The position numbers were made by a program, and so were the translations under genes. A stretch of DNA of 64,000 nucleotides, taken from assembly GCA_029054245.1 (NCBI GenBank), contig JAIDFQ010000072.1:1-64000 (forward strand), read 5' to 3'. Positions 51,949-61,025 of this stretch are shown here, in pieces (the stretch's first letter is position 1; each line of letters opens with the position of its first letter). Source of the DNA: Lachnospiraceae bacterium. Lineage in GTDB: Bacteria; Bacillota; Clostridia; Lachnospirales; Lachnospiraceae. Under the pieces are notes generated by a model. The model did not search any database and had not been told where the DNA came from. It saw only the letters and a list, made by a program, of their open reading frames with translations.

Positions 51949-54258
51949 TCATTTCTCTTTACAGGCTACTTCCACTACGCTGTTTTTCTCATCCAACACA
52001 TACTGCTGACCATAGAGCTCTACCGGTACGGCAGCGCCTTCCATCCGCTCTATACGGCAAGTCCTCTTGCCTACGCTGATTTCCAGAAGGCTTCCGTGAT
52101 AGCGAATCCTAAATCGGTATCCTTCCCATGCCTTTGGCAAAGAAGGCGCCAGGATAAGCTTCTCTTCTTCCGCCCGCAGCATGGCAAATCCATTTACAAT
52201 CGCCATATAACACCCGCCCATGTTTGCTGCATGGATGCCATCTTTGGTGTTCTTATGTGTATTTAACAGATCCATCTTGGCGGAATCCCCAAAATATCTG
52301 TAAGCTTTTTCCTTTAGACCTAATTTTGACGCTACGATACTAAACACACAGGTTGAAAGTGAGGAATCGTGTGTGGTGATCTTCTCGTAATATAAAAAGG
52401 ATTTTTCTTCGGTCTGCCTATCCTGATAGTCTGGAAAAAGATAATGTGCCAAAACTGTATCTGCCTGCTTGCACACCTGATAGCGATAGAGATGTAATGG
52501 ATGATAGTGGAGAAGAAGAGGAAAGTTCTCTTTGTCCGTATGGGCAAGATCCCATATGGGCTTTTGCAGGAAAGAATCATCCTGAGGATTGATTCCCAGC
52601 TCCTCATCGTATGGCAGGAACATCTCATCCTGCGCTGCCTCCATTTCCTTTAGCTCTGCATCCGTCAACCTATTTTCTTCCGCAAAACGCTTCCATTCGG
52701 CTTCTTCTTTTGCAAATCTCTCCGCCAACTTTCCAAACCATTCCAAACTGTATTTTGCACAGGCGTTGGTGAAATAATTGTTGTTTACCATACAAGTATA
52801 TTCATCCGGTCCCGTTACACAATTAATGTGAAACTGACCTTTGCAAAAATTTCCAACATCCAGCCACAGCCGGTTGGTTTCCAAAAGGATTTTCATCCCC
52901 ATTTCCTTCATAAACGTCCAGTCGCCTGTTGCCTTATAGTAAAGGATTACCGCATAGGCAATATCTCCATCGATGTGATACTGGGCTGTTCCTGATGGAT
53001 AATAACCGGAGCACTCTCTTCCTGTAATGGTTCGCCAGGGAAACAGGACCCCTTTCTTGTGACCTAAGAGCTTTGCATTATCCTTTGCCTGATTAAGCGT
53101 TTTATACCTAAACTCCAGCAGCTTTCTTGCAATCTTCGGATTTGTCAGTGCAAAGTATGGAACCATGAACATTTCCGTATCCCAGAAATAATGTCCCTCG
53201 TATCCTTCTCCACTTAACCCCTTTGCCGCTATGCTGGAATATCCATCGTAGCCTGCGGACTGCAAAAGCTGATACATATTAAAACAAACCGAAGCATTCA
53301 GCTCCTCATCGCCCATAATCTCCAATGTGGAATTGTTCCAGAATTCCTTTAAGAAATCCTTTTGCTTCTCATAGTAATAATCAATTCCCTGTTCCACCAC
53401 CAGGGCAAGCTTTTCCTCCGCCACTTTCAGACAGTCCTCATGACGAATGGAATCTTCAAAAATACTATACTTTAAGATTCTTACCTCGTCTCCCGGCTTT
53501 ATACGAAAGCGATAGAAAGCGTCGATCTTATGTACCGTCTCATCATATCCTATGTGGTTCGCCTCCTGGTGCACATGATTCAACATCACCACATTCACCG
53601 CCCCGCTTGCCACCTTGAGATTACTCCTTGCAGTAGCGCTGACAAGACAGCCACCGGATTCCCATTTGTGAGCCTCTTCTTTTTTAAGATGTTCATGGCA
53701 CTCACCTGCCAGCCTTGGATCCTTGGGATTAAAATAATTCTTTACCAGCCCCAAATGTTTTGAATGTATCTCTACTATTCCATCAAAATCCACTGACCAG
53801 AAACGATAATCGATGGTAAACAAGGATCTCTCTTCAAAAGAAGCCATTCTGGTAATGTCAAAATTCACTTGCTTTCCTTCTTCACTGACCCAGTCTACTT
53901 TTCGATTTGTAATGCCTTTTTCCATATCCAGCGTTCTTGTGCAGCTGCACCGCTTCTGACCAATCATGGAAAAGGGTTGTCCCCCAAAGTTTATCTCAAT
54001 GGTCTGGGTGTCTGCGGTATTTAACATACTCTCTTTATCTTCAATCAGATTGCAGAGTTTTTCCGCCTGTTTCATCGGTGCAATATCGTAAAATCCATTG
54101 ATATATGTTCCGCGCATAGTATCCCAATCCTTTGGGACTCCTTCTTCCAGAGTTCCCCGGACACCAATATACCCATTTGCATTGTGAAAAATCGTCTCCT
54201 GCAGCTGCAGGTTTTTTTCATCTATTTCAAACTCCCTTACCTGATAAATTTTACCCAT
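51949..54258 (-). CDS. GH65 glycoside phosphorylase
   Basis: 769-aa cytosolic inverting phosphorylase. It splits an alpha-glucoside disaccharide with phosphate into beta-glucose-1-phosphate and a sugar. NANGYIGVRGTLEEG near residues 27-41, HYFWDTEMFMVPYFALTNP near 345, the general acid Glu in NCVTGPDEYTCMVNNNYFTN near 472-491, and KQADTVLAHYLF near 590 with the THDSSLSTC phosphate loop near 626 are GH65 motifs. ATG 54258 has GGAAGC upstream. Maltose, kojibiose, nigerose and trehalose phosphorylases share this family, so the linkage cannot be decided from sequence here. It sits with its importer and pgmB. Confidence 0.9.
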   Translation of the reverse strand: MGKIYQVREFEIDEKNLQLQETIFHNANGYIGVRGTLEEGVPKDWDTMRGTYINGFYDIAPMKQAEKLCNLIEDKESMLNTADTQTIEINFGGQPFSMIGQKRCSCTRTLDMEKGITNRKVDWVSEEGKQVNFDITRMASFEERSLFTIDYRFWSVDFDGIVEIHSKHLGLVKNYFNPKDPRLAGECHEHLKKEEAHKWESGGCLVSATARSNLKVASGAVNVVMLNHVHQEANHIGYDETVHKIDAFYRFRIKPGDEVRILKYSIFEDSIRHEDCLKVAEEKLALVVEQGIDYYYEKQKDFLKEFWNNSTLEIMGDEELNASVCFNMYQLLQSAGYDGYSSIAAKGLSGEGYEGHYFWDTEMFMVPYFALTNPKIARKLLEFRYKTLNQAKDNAKLLGHKKGVLFPWRTITGRECSGYYPSGTAQYHIDGDIAYAVILYYKATGDWTFMKEMGMKILLETNRLWLDVGNFCKGQFHINCVTGPDEYTCMVNNNYFTNACAKYSLEWFGKLAERFAKEEAEWKRFAEENRLTDAELKEMEAAQDEMFLPYDEELGINPQDDSFLQKPIWDLAHTDKENFPLLLHYHPLHLYRYQVCKQADTVLAHYLFPDYQDRQTEEKSFLYYEKITTHDSSLSTCVFSIVASKLGLKEKAYRYFGDSAKMDLLNTHKNTKDGIHAANMGGCYMAIVNGFAMLRAEEEKLILAPSLPKAWEGYRFRIRYHGSLLEISVGKRTCRIERMEGAAVPVELYGQQYVLDEKNSVVEVACKEK

Positions 54259-54273
54259 ACATGCTTCCTTTCC

Positions 54274-55122
54274 TTAGCCCTTTACTGCTCCTGCTGCAAC
54301 ACCTTTGATGATATGTTTCTGGCATAACAGATAGAAAATGATTACCGGAATAATCGTAAATGTCAACGCCGCCATAGCCATATTCCACTCAATGTTATAC
54401 TGTCCAAAGAACAACGACATTGCCAGGGGAATCGTCTTATTCTTAATACTGGTCAGCGTCAATGACGGCAAAAGATAATCGTTCCAGATCCAGATTACAT
54501 CCAGAATAATCACGGTAACCGTAATAGATTTCAAAATCGGAAAAACAATTCTCCAAAAAAGCTGCCATATATTACAGCCATCGATAATTGCCGCTTCTTC
54601 CAACGAAACTGGAACCGATGATTTGATAAACCCGTGGAAAAGAAACACACCCATTCCCGCTCCGAATCCAACATACATGAAAATCAGTCCTCCAAGGGAA
54701 TCCTTAAAAGGAATCCCAAAAAGCTTTCCGAACTGATTCATTTCCTGCATCAAAGGCATCATGATTGTCTGGAACGGAATCAACATAGTCAGGATCAGCA
54801 TGTTATAAAGTATTTTGCTCAGCTTATTTCTAGAACGGACAAACATCCATGCCGTCATTGCACTTAAGACGACAATAATTAGTACTGCAACGATTGTTAC
54901 GATCAGAGAGTTCTTAAACGCCATGATGAAATCCATTTTCTTTAACGCGCCCTGGAAATACGTAAGCGTAAGGCTGCTTGGAAGCGCAAAAATATTTTCA
55001 TACAGTTCAGCGCGGCTTTTAAATGCATTTACAATCACCATATAGACCGGAAATAAATAAATGCAGCAGAACAATATAACCAGAATATTAATTATTACTT
55101 TCCCTACTGGATTTTTTTTCAT
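54274..55122 (-). CDS. Carbohydrate ABC permease, MalG type (GH65 locus)
   Basis: 282-aa CUT1 permease with six helices and EAA loop EEAAIIDGCNIWQLFWRIVFPILK near 175-199. ATG at 55122 overlaps the preceding permease stop by one base (TAATG). It precedes the phosphorylase gene by 15 bases and acts with the MalF-type partner and binding protein. The ATPase is again absent from the operon. Confidence 0.9.
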   Translation of the reverse strand: MKKNPVGKVIINILVILFCCIYLFPVYMVIVNAFKSRAELYENIFALPSSLTLTYFQGALKKMDFIMAFKNSLIVTIVAVLIIVVLSAMTAWMFVRSRNKLSKILYNMLILTMLIPFQTIMMPLMQEMNQFGKLFGIPFKDSLGGLIFMYVGFGAGMGVFLFHGFIKSSVPVSLEEAAIIDGCNIWQLFWRIVFPILKSITVTVIILDVIWIWNDYLLPSLTLTSIKNKTIPLAMSLFFGQYNIEWNMAMAALTFTIIPVIIFYLLCQKHIIKGVAAGAVKG

Positions 55123-55991
55123 TATGCAGATACCTCCTTATCTCCGGTGACCTTAACCTGAATCAATGTAATCAAAGCAATGATGACAAAAAATACAATC
55201 GCTTTTGCCTGTCCATATCCAAAATGACTTTTGGTAAATATTTCATTGAAAATATTCATGGACACCATTTCCGTTGCATTGTTTGGACCTCCGCCTGTCA
55301 GCGAAACGTTAACGTCATAAATTTTGAAGCAGTTGGACAATGTCAAGAACAGGCAAATGGTAATAGAAGACATAATCAGCGGGAGCTTAATGTTCATTAT
55401 GGTCCTCCAAAAGCCTGCCCCGTCAACCTGCGCCGCTTCTATCACGTCATCTGATATCGCCTCAAGGCCTGCAATATATACGATCATCATATAACCCGCC
55501 ATCTGCCACATAGACACTAGGATCATAGCACAAAATGCCATATCCTTATCCACCAGCCAGTTGAAAAATACATTAGTCAGTCCTGTCATTTCCCCCAGGG
55601 CACTCATGGCATCTCCCAAAACATACTGCCAGATGTAGCCTAATATCAGCCCGCCAATCAAATACGGTAAAAACAGCATGGTTCTTGCCACATTACGCAC
55701 CTTCAGTTTTGTTGTTACAAGAACAGCAAATATAAGCGCTAATACATTCACGATCACAACTGTGATCAACGTAAATGCAGTTGTCCTTACGATGGATGTA
55801 AGAAATTGTTTATCTGAAAATATCTTTGTATAATTGGAAACGCCTACGAATACCTTTTCACTTTTTGCAAGCCCATCCCAGGAAACAAGAGAATAACCCA
55901 TTCCCTTAAAAAACGGAATGATTACAATTATCGTGAACATAATCATTAACGGAGCCGTAAATAATGCATACCAGCCTTTTTTTATCTTCAT
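55122..55991 (-). CDS. Carbohydrate ABC permease, MalF type (GH65 locus)
   Basis: 289-aa CUT1 permease with six helices and EAA loop IEAAQVDGAGFWRTIMNIKLPLIM near 195-218. Start at 55991 (MKIKKGWYALF) is the family-like N-terminus with GGTGAT upstream; frames open to 56045 but the extra residues are not family-like. Follows the binding protein gene by 73 bases. Confidence 0.88.
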   Translation of the reverse strand: MKIKKGWYALFTAPLMIMFTIIVIIPFFKGMGYSLVSWDGLAKSEKVFVGVSNYTKIFSDKQFLTSIVRTTAFTLITVVIVNVLALIFAVLVTTKLKVRNVARTMLFLPYLIGGLILGYIWQYVLGDAMSALGEMTGLTNVFFNWLVDKDMAFCAMILVSMWQMAGYMMIVYIAGLEAISDDVIEAAQVDGAGFWRTIMNIKLPLIMSSITICLFLTLSNCFKIYDVNVSLTGGGPNNATEMVSMNIFNEIFTKSHFGYGQAKAIVFFVIIALITLIQVKVTGDKEVSA

Positions 55992-56064
55992 CTTATCACC
56001 CATTCCTTTTGATTGGCCAGACGCCGCGTAGAGCAGCGCCTGCACCTGGTTTATATGTTTTTCA

Positions 56065-57321
56065 TTATTCGTTTGCTGCTGTTACAAATGAATCGTTTAA
56101 TGCTCTTAAAAATGCATCCGTTGTCATATCAGAAGAGAAATATTCCTGTGCATTCTGTACCAGATAAGTTGTGATAATGCCTGCCGGCCACTCTTCGTTA
56201 AATGTCCACGGAATAATATCTCCCTCTGCAATCGCATCCGATACTGCCGAAGATAGCGGATCAAGGTTTTCAGATACCATACCGTCTACCACCGGAATAA
56301 ACCCAAATTTGTTGGTAAGATAATCTGTACCTGTCTCGCTTGTGTATAACCAGTTCAGGAAATCCTTTGCAAGCTGCTTGTCGTTATCAGAAGCATCAAT
56401 GTTCACACACCATACAGAAGGAACGCCTACTGCAATAGATTTATTGCCTGCGATGGGCAGGGGCGCCATTCCCATATCGAAGTCCACCTCATAGGATGAA
56501 AATAAAGAGTAGCACCAATTGCCTTGATGAATCATCTGTGCTTTACCCGTTGCAAAATCGCCACAGTTCTGATCATAGGATACTTCCATTGGATTCTTCT
56601 GGCTTTCCTTTATTGCTTCAAAGACCTTTCCAAGCTCCTTAAACTCTTCAACATCCGCTATGTTTACTTTTCCAGAATATACATCCTGGCAAAACGAAAC
56701 CGGATCCTCCTGTAATGCAAATGGCGTGTTTAGGATTTGTCCAATAAGGAAGTATGCTTCCTGGGAAAGTCCCAATCCTGTCATATTATTTGTTCCCGCT
56801 TCCTGAATCAAAGATACCAGCGCATCTGTAGAACTGATCGTATCTGCGCTCACCAGATCTTTGTTGTAAACAAGTCCGAACCCCTCTGCTGTCATCGGAA
56901 TGCCAATGGTCTTGCCGCTGCTCTTTGCAATAAGATCGTCATTGATCTTGTCCAAGAAACCCAAGTCGCCGATGTCCTCCAGATAATCAGACATCTCAGC
57001 GATCTCCGTGCTGGAAGAAAGTGAAAATACGGTTGGACCAGATTCACTGGACATGTATGTCTTTAAATTCTGATAATAATCATCCCCGGAAATCTGCCAA
57101 ACCTCAACTTCAACACCGGTTTCCTCTTCATAGGCTGCTGCCATTTCCTTAAGCTGATCATAAATCTCTGTCTTCTGCTGGAAGATGGTAATCTTCCCTG
57201 TTGCTTTCCCATCCTCCGAATTGGATGCATCAGATCCTCCCTTAGATCCGCATCCACTTAATAACATGGATGTTCCTAGTACAGCCGTCAAAAACAATGA
57301 TACGATTTTTCCTATTTTCAT
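56065..57321 (-). CDS. Sugar-binding lipoprotein of the GH65 locus
   Basis: 418-aa CUT1 binding protein. Lipobox LLSGCGSK (Cys near residue 24), a Ser/Asp/Gly-rich linker to 42, then ITIFQQKTEIYDQLKEMAAAYEEETGVEVEVW, typical of extracellular sugar-binding proteins. AAGGAGGG lies 8 bases before ATG 57321. It heads the operon of importer, GH65, esterase and pgmB. Its ligand is probably the GH65 substrate disaccharide or an acylated form. Confidence 0.9.
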   Translation of the reverse strand: MKIGKIVSLFLTAVLGTSMLLSGCGSKGGSDASNSEDGKATGKITIFQQKTEIYDQLKEMAAAYEEETGVEVEVWQISGDDYYQNLKTYMSSESGPTVFSLSSSTEIAEMSDYLEDIGDLGFLDKINDDLIAKSSGKTIGIPMTAEGFGLVYNKDLVSADTISSTDALVSLIQEAGTNNMTGLGLSQEAYFLIGQILNTPFALQEDPVSFCQDVYSGKVNIADVEEFKELGKVFEAIKESQKNPMEVSYDQNCGDFATGKAQMIHQGNWCYSLFSSYEVDFDMGMAPLPIAGNKSIAVGVPSVWCVNIDASDNDKQLAKDFLNWLYTSETGTDYLTNKFGFIPVVDGMVSENLDPLSSAVSDAIAEGDIIPWTFNEEWPAGIITTYLVQNAQEYFSSDMTTDAFLRALNDSFVTAANE

Positions 57322-57361
57322 TTTATACCCTCCTTATATTTTCCGGTTACTTGATAACCAT

Positions 57362-57390
57362 ACTTTATATAAATTTTACTAATTCGTCAA
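57362..57390 (-). promoter_or_regulatory. Promoter of the GH65 operon
   Basis: Minus-strand TTGACG (+ strand 57385-57390) and TAAAGT (+ strand 57362-57367) with a 17-bp spacer. An AATTAGTAAAAT motif overlaps the spacer and is related to the direct repeats at 57467-57509. Confidence 0.7.
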
Positions 57391-57466
57391 TCCCTCTTGT
57401 CACTTTTCTACTTTTTACACTATTTAAACCTATATTGTTTATACATAATAACTCATTATTGAAATT

Positions 57467-57509
57467 ATTTTAGTAAAAAATATAAACATTTACTACTATT
57501 TTAGTAAAA
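57467..57509. promoter_or_regulatory. Repeated TTTTAGTAAAA sites upstream of the GH65 operon
   Basis: The 11-mer TTTTAGTAAAA occurs at 57467-57477 and 57499-57509, 32 bp apart (about three helical turns). Candidate binding sites of the upstream LacI protein or an activator. Otherwise 57391-57550 holds no gene. Confidence 0.4.
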
Positions 57510-57550
57510 TCAAAAATTATATTATAGTTAATTTTCGCAGGATTTTGTCC

Positions 57551-57586
57551 AAAACAAAAAGACAGAGAATTTTTTCTCTGCCTTTT
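57551..57586 (-). terminator. Terminator of the second LacI gene
   Basis: CAGAGAA (57563-57569) and TTCTCTG (57574-57580) pair. On the minus strand the stem is followed by a T-rich tail (CTTTTTGTTTT). It separates lacI from the GH65 operon promoter. Confidence 0.75.
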
Positions 57587-57623
57587 CAACTCGATTCGTT
57601 TCTATCATGAAATCTTCTTTTTA

Positions 57624-58580
57624 TTATCTGGTAGACGTTCTCCAATGAACCTTTGCCGCTATTTTAAACACTTCAAAGCTGCTGCCGCCTGCAATATTCT
57701 GTAACAAGAACTGTGCGGCAAGATAGCCTCTCTCGTAATCTGGAATATCTACGGTAGTAAGTCCCATAACCTCCGCCATCTCCGTACCGTCAAAACCTGT
57801 TACTGCAATGTCCCCAGGGATCTTCATTCCCTCCTGTCTTAACGCTTTCATGGCTCCGATCGCCATATTATCATTAGCACACACCAAAACCTCTGGAATA
57901 TTATCGGATAACAGCATCAGCCTCGCCGACCGATAACCACTCTTTTCATAATAATCTCCCAGAAAATAGTTCTCCCGGCTAAATATAATGCCATTCTTCT
58001 GCAATACATCCTTCAAAGCCTGATAACGCTCCTGATTATCCAGCGTATCAATGCCAGCTATATAGCCAAACCGTCGATAGCCCTTATCCACCAGCCCCTG
58101 AACCAGTTCCGACATAGGACTGTAGTTGTTGACTACCACACTCTTGATGTTCGGAACATTCATGATCCGATCCAGCGCCACAATCGGATATCCCTCGTTC
58201 GCCTTCTGAATCAGGGTGGAATCCTTGCACTTCATATCCAGCATAATGGTTCCGCAGGTATGTGATGGATCCATAAATTTCTCGCAGGATCTATTTGTAC
58301 AGATTATCAAATCATAATCTCTGGAATAAACATAATCACTGATGCCATGTATGATCTTCAGATAAAAGTTCCGCTCATAATCACTGAAATTAAACAATAT
58401 CGTATTCGCATCTCCTGCTGGTTTCTTCCTTTTTCCCTTATGAATATCATACCCATTTTCCTGGCAGATCTGCAAAATCCTCTCTCTGGTATCTTCCCCC
58501 ACATTATTACGGTGATTTAGTACATTAGACACTGTTGCCGGAGAAACCTTCGCCATCTCGGCAATTTCCTTGATCGTCAT
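57624..58580 (-). CDS. LacI family repressor of the GH65 operon
   Basis: 318-aa LacI protein with HTH MTIKEIAEMAKVSPATVSNVLNHRN at the N-terminus. The usual conserved hinge helix is replaced by KGKRKKPAGDAN. The sensor domain starts at about residue 60 (TILFNFSDYERNFYLKIIHG) and ends KVHWRTSTR. ATG at 58580. It is followed by a terminator and then the GH65 operon, transcribed the same way. GTAAACGTAT sites flank its start and could mediate autorepression. Confidence 0.88.
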   Translation of the reverse strand: MTIKEIAEMAKVSPATVSNVLNHRNNVGEDTRERILQICQENGYDIHKGKRKKPAGDANTILFNFSDYERNFYLKIIHGISDYVYSRDYDLIICTNRSCEKFMDPSHTCGTIMLDMKCKDSTLIQKANEGYPIVALDRIMNVPNIKSVVVNNYSPMSELVQGLVDKGYRRFGYIAGIDTLDNQERYQALKDVLQKNGIIFSRENYFLGDYYEKSGYRSARLMLLSDNIPEVLVCANDNMAIGAMKALRQEGMKIPGDIAVTGFDGTEMAEVMGLTTVDIPDYERGYLAAQFLLQNIAGGSSFEVFKIAAKVHWRTSTR

Positions 58581-58687
58581 ACGTTTACCTCTATTTCATT
58601 TTTGACTTTATTTCCGCCAGCAATCAGCCAAGTGCTGTGCTTGCTACATAAGCCAACATTATTTATCTCTTTTCTTAGTAAACGTAT
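58579..58687. promoter_or_regulatory. Inverted pair of GTAAACGTAT operators at lacI
   Basis: GTAAACGTAT at 58678-58687 and its inverse ATACGTTTAC at 58579-58588, the latter across the lacI start codon. The core TAAACG resembles LacI-family half sites. 58688-58812 has no gene that I can support. Confidence 0.45.
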
Positions 58688-58812
58688 CACACATTTTATA
58701 TAAAATCAACCCGGTTATTATATGCTGCTCTGTAAATCTGTAACCGTATAGCCCACAGGGGCGGTACATAAATCCAGCAACAGCTCAAACGCTGGACGGT
58801 TTGGAATGCAAG

Positions 58813-60144
58813 TTACAGATAGTGATATTTTTTTCTCTTTGCGGCTAAAAATACGGATGAAATAACCAGTGCAAAAGCTTCCGCAACGGTAATCGCCCAC
58901 CAGATGCCATTGAGTCCAAAAAGGAGCGGCAAGATCAATACTGCAAGCGTCTGAAACAGCAGCGTACGCAAAAAAGCAATTGCCGCCGACACCCCGCCGT
59001 CATTGAGTGCCGTGAAAAAGGAAGATGCAAACACATTAATGCCATACAAAACAAAGGAAAATGCATAGATTGCAAGGGCATTACTGGTCATCAAAAATAA
59101 GTCTGCATCATATCCTACAAAAAAACCAGAAAGCAAAGGGGCGAGGGTTCTTGCCAGAAAAAGCATGGCAGTACCGCTTCCCAGCATAATCAGGATACTC
59201 TTCTTTAACATATTTTTCAGTTCAGCGTGATTGCCTGCACCGTAATGATAACTGATGATCGGTCCTGTTCCTATCGTATAGCCAAGAAAAACAGCGGCAA
59301 AAATCATCTGTGTATACATAACGACACCGTAAGCAGCAATCCCGTTTTCACCTGCATATTTAATCAACTGAAAATTATACAGCATACCTACAATAGATGT
59401 GGATATATTTGTCATCAGTTCAGACGACCCATTCAAGCAGGCTTTCAGTAAGACCGACACTTCAATCCCTGTTTTTTTAAGCTGTAGCAGACTTCCGTTA
59501 GGGTGCAAAAAATAAATGAGCGGTAAAACTCCGCCGATGCACTGCCCAATCACAGATGCCCATGCAGCCCCCGCCACGCCCCAATGAAACACAGCTATGA
59601 ACAAGGCATCCAGCACCATGTTCGTCACCCCTGCTGCCACTGTCGCCATAAATCCAAGTATGGGTTTTTCTGCCGTGACGAAAAAACTCTGAAATAAATA
59701 TTGAAGCATAAACGCAATGTTGAAGGCATTCATGATTCTGCCATACACCACGCAGTCCTCTATCATAGCATCCGTCGCCCCCAGCATATAAGAAATCGGA
59801 CGCATAAAAATAACACCGATCAATGTCAGCGCCATTCCTAAAATAAGGGTGAGGTACACCATCATGGTAAAGTAGCGGTCCGCTCTCTCCCTTGCACCCT
59901 CCCCCAGCGTTTTTCCCACCAGCGCACTGCCGCCTGTGCCAATCATAAACCCGAAACAGCCCAGAATCATAAGAAAGGGCATAATCAAATTGACCGCTGC
60001 AAAGGCTGTCTTTCCAACATAATTTGAGACAAAGTAACCATCAACGATTCCATAAAGAGATGTGCACAGCATCATCGCAATCGTCGGCAGACAAAAGCGA
60101 AATAATTTTTTATAAGTAAAATGTTCTGATAATTGTACGCTCAT
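58813..60144 (-). CDS. MATE family efflux transporter controlled by MarR
   Basis: 443-aa protein with about twelve helices in two halves (FRFCLPTIAMMLCTSLYGIVDGYFVSNYVG at the start; GTGGSALVGKTLGEG near 70; IGTGPIISYHYGAG near 285). MATE/MepA-type Na+ or H+ drug antiporter of the cytoplasmic membrane. ATG 60144 lies 24 bases after the MarR stop. The promoter in front of marR has two operator palindromes, so MarR probably represses both genes and is released by the exported drug or metabolite, in the manner of MepR-MepA. Confidence 0.9.
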   Translation of the reverse strand: MSVQLSEHFTYKKLFRFCLPTIAMMLCTSLYGIVDGYFVSNYVGKTAFAAVNLIMPFLMILGCFGFMIGTGGSALVGKTLGEGARERADRYFTMMVYLTLILGMALTLIGVIFMRPISYMLGATDAMIEDCVVYGRIMNAFNIAFMLQYLFQSFFVTAEKPILGFMATVAAGVTNMVLDALFIAVFHWGVAGAAWASVIGQCIGGVLPLIYFLHPNGSLLQLKKTGIEVSVLLKACLNGSSELMTNISTSIVGMLYNFQLIKYAGENGIAAYGVVMYTQMIFAAVFLGYTIGTGPIISYHYGAGNHAELKNMLKKSILIMLGSGTAMLFLARTLAPLLSGFFVGYDADLFLMTSNALAIYAFSFVLYGINVFASSFFTALNDGGVSAAIAFLRTLLFQTLAVLILPLLFGLNGIWWAITVAEAFALVISSVFLAAKRKKYHYL

Positions 60145-60168
60145 AACTTTCTTTTAACCTCTGTTACC

Positions 60169-60624
60169 TCATTCTTTCTGTGAAATATCCTGCATAGCCT
60201 GTTTCAACAGGTCTGTATATTTATGAAAAAGCGACAAGAACAGTTCTTGTTCCTCAGCCGTCATACACTCTAGCGCTCCGCGCTCACTCTCAATGACTCT
60301 GTCAACCGTTCTTTCGCAAAGGCGGATTCCGCCTGCGGTAAGTGAAATCCGCTTGCTCCTATGATCATTCCCTTGCTCCAGTTTAATGTAACCATCTGAT
60401 TCCATTTTCTTTAATGCGGAATTAATGGTTTGTTTCGGTTGATACATATACGCACATACTTCGCTTTGGACAAGCTCCGTATCGTTGGTCCTAAGCGTAT
60501 ATAAAATCCAAAAACTACATTCCGATAATCCCAATATTTTAGCAAGATTACGGTATATATCCTCATTTTCCTTTATAATGCCGTTGTACTCCGCCAGGCA
60601 TTCACCAGCGCCCCTTTTTTCCAT
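60169..60624 (-). CDS. MarR family transcriptional regulator
   Basis: 151-aa winged-helix repressor. The recognition region SECSFWILYTLRTN and QPKQTINSALKKMESDGYIKLEQGNDHRSKRISLT near 55-95 has the classic MarR wing (DHRSKRISLT). Start 60624 is chosen because GGAGG lies 6 bases upstream; in-frame codons to 60684 are less likely. First gene of the marR-MATE operon. The likely role is drug- or metabolite-responsive autorepression. Confidence 0.9.
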   Translation of the reverse strand: MEKRGAGECLAEYNGIIKENEDIYRNLAKILGLSECSFWILYTLRTNDTELVQSEVCAYMYQPKQTINSALKKMESDGYIKLEQGNDHRSKRISLTAGGIRLCERTVDRVIESERGALECMTAEEQELFLSLFHKYTDLLKQAMQDISQKE

Positions 60625-60691
60625 ATCACACCTCCAGAATAACTTTGACCTTCTGAGTTTTATCTTATTTACCTGCATCCCCATTACACAA

Positions 60692-60741
60692 AGTCCGAAA
60701 ACGGACTCTTATAGTATAGTCCGATTTCGGATTCGTGTCAA
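60692..60741 (-). promoter_or_regulatory. marR-MATE promoter with two operators
   Basis: Minus-strand TTGACA (+ strand 60736-60741) and TATACT (+ strand 60713-60718), 17-bp spacer. A palindrome AGTCCGATTTCGGATT (60718-60733) fills the spacer; a perfect AGTCCG/CGGACT palindrome (60692-60707) covers the start region. Both share the core and are 26 bp apart centre to centre. Confidence 0.85.
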
Positions 60742-60910
60742 GAAACTTTTTTCGTGTTATAAAACAAGGCTATACTGTTACACATGCACAATACAAAATA
60801 TTGAATTTAACTCCGGTATCCAAAAATTTATTTACCATATCTTGTGCTTTGAACAGCAACCTTACTGCCCATGATGAATTTTTTTCTATATCCTTCTAAT
60901 CAAGTAATTG

Positions 60911-60939
60911 TTGTATTCCAGATATTTCTATGCTATAAC
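60911..60939 (+). promoter_or_regulatory. Possible promoter of the Rpn-family gene
   Basis: TTGTAT (60911-60916) and TATAAC (60934-60939) with a 17-bp spacer, about 80 bases before the start codon. 60742-60910 shows no gene. Confidence 0.4.
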
Positions 60940-61025
60940 TCTTTTACAGGCATTTTTCTATTTATATTTCTAAAATTATTCTTTACACAATTCTGTAACA
61001 TCTTTTATTCCAAGGAGGACACTCT

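Noticed and set aside
58718-58900. Small minus-strand frame overlapping the end of the MATE gene
   Set aside because: Its first third is out of frame inside the MATE gene and there is no ribosome site; it is probably chance or old debris.
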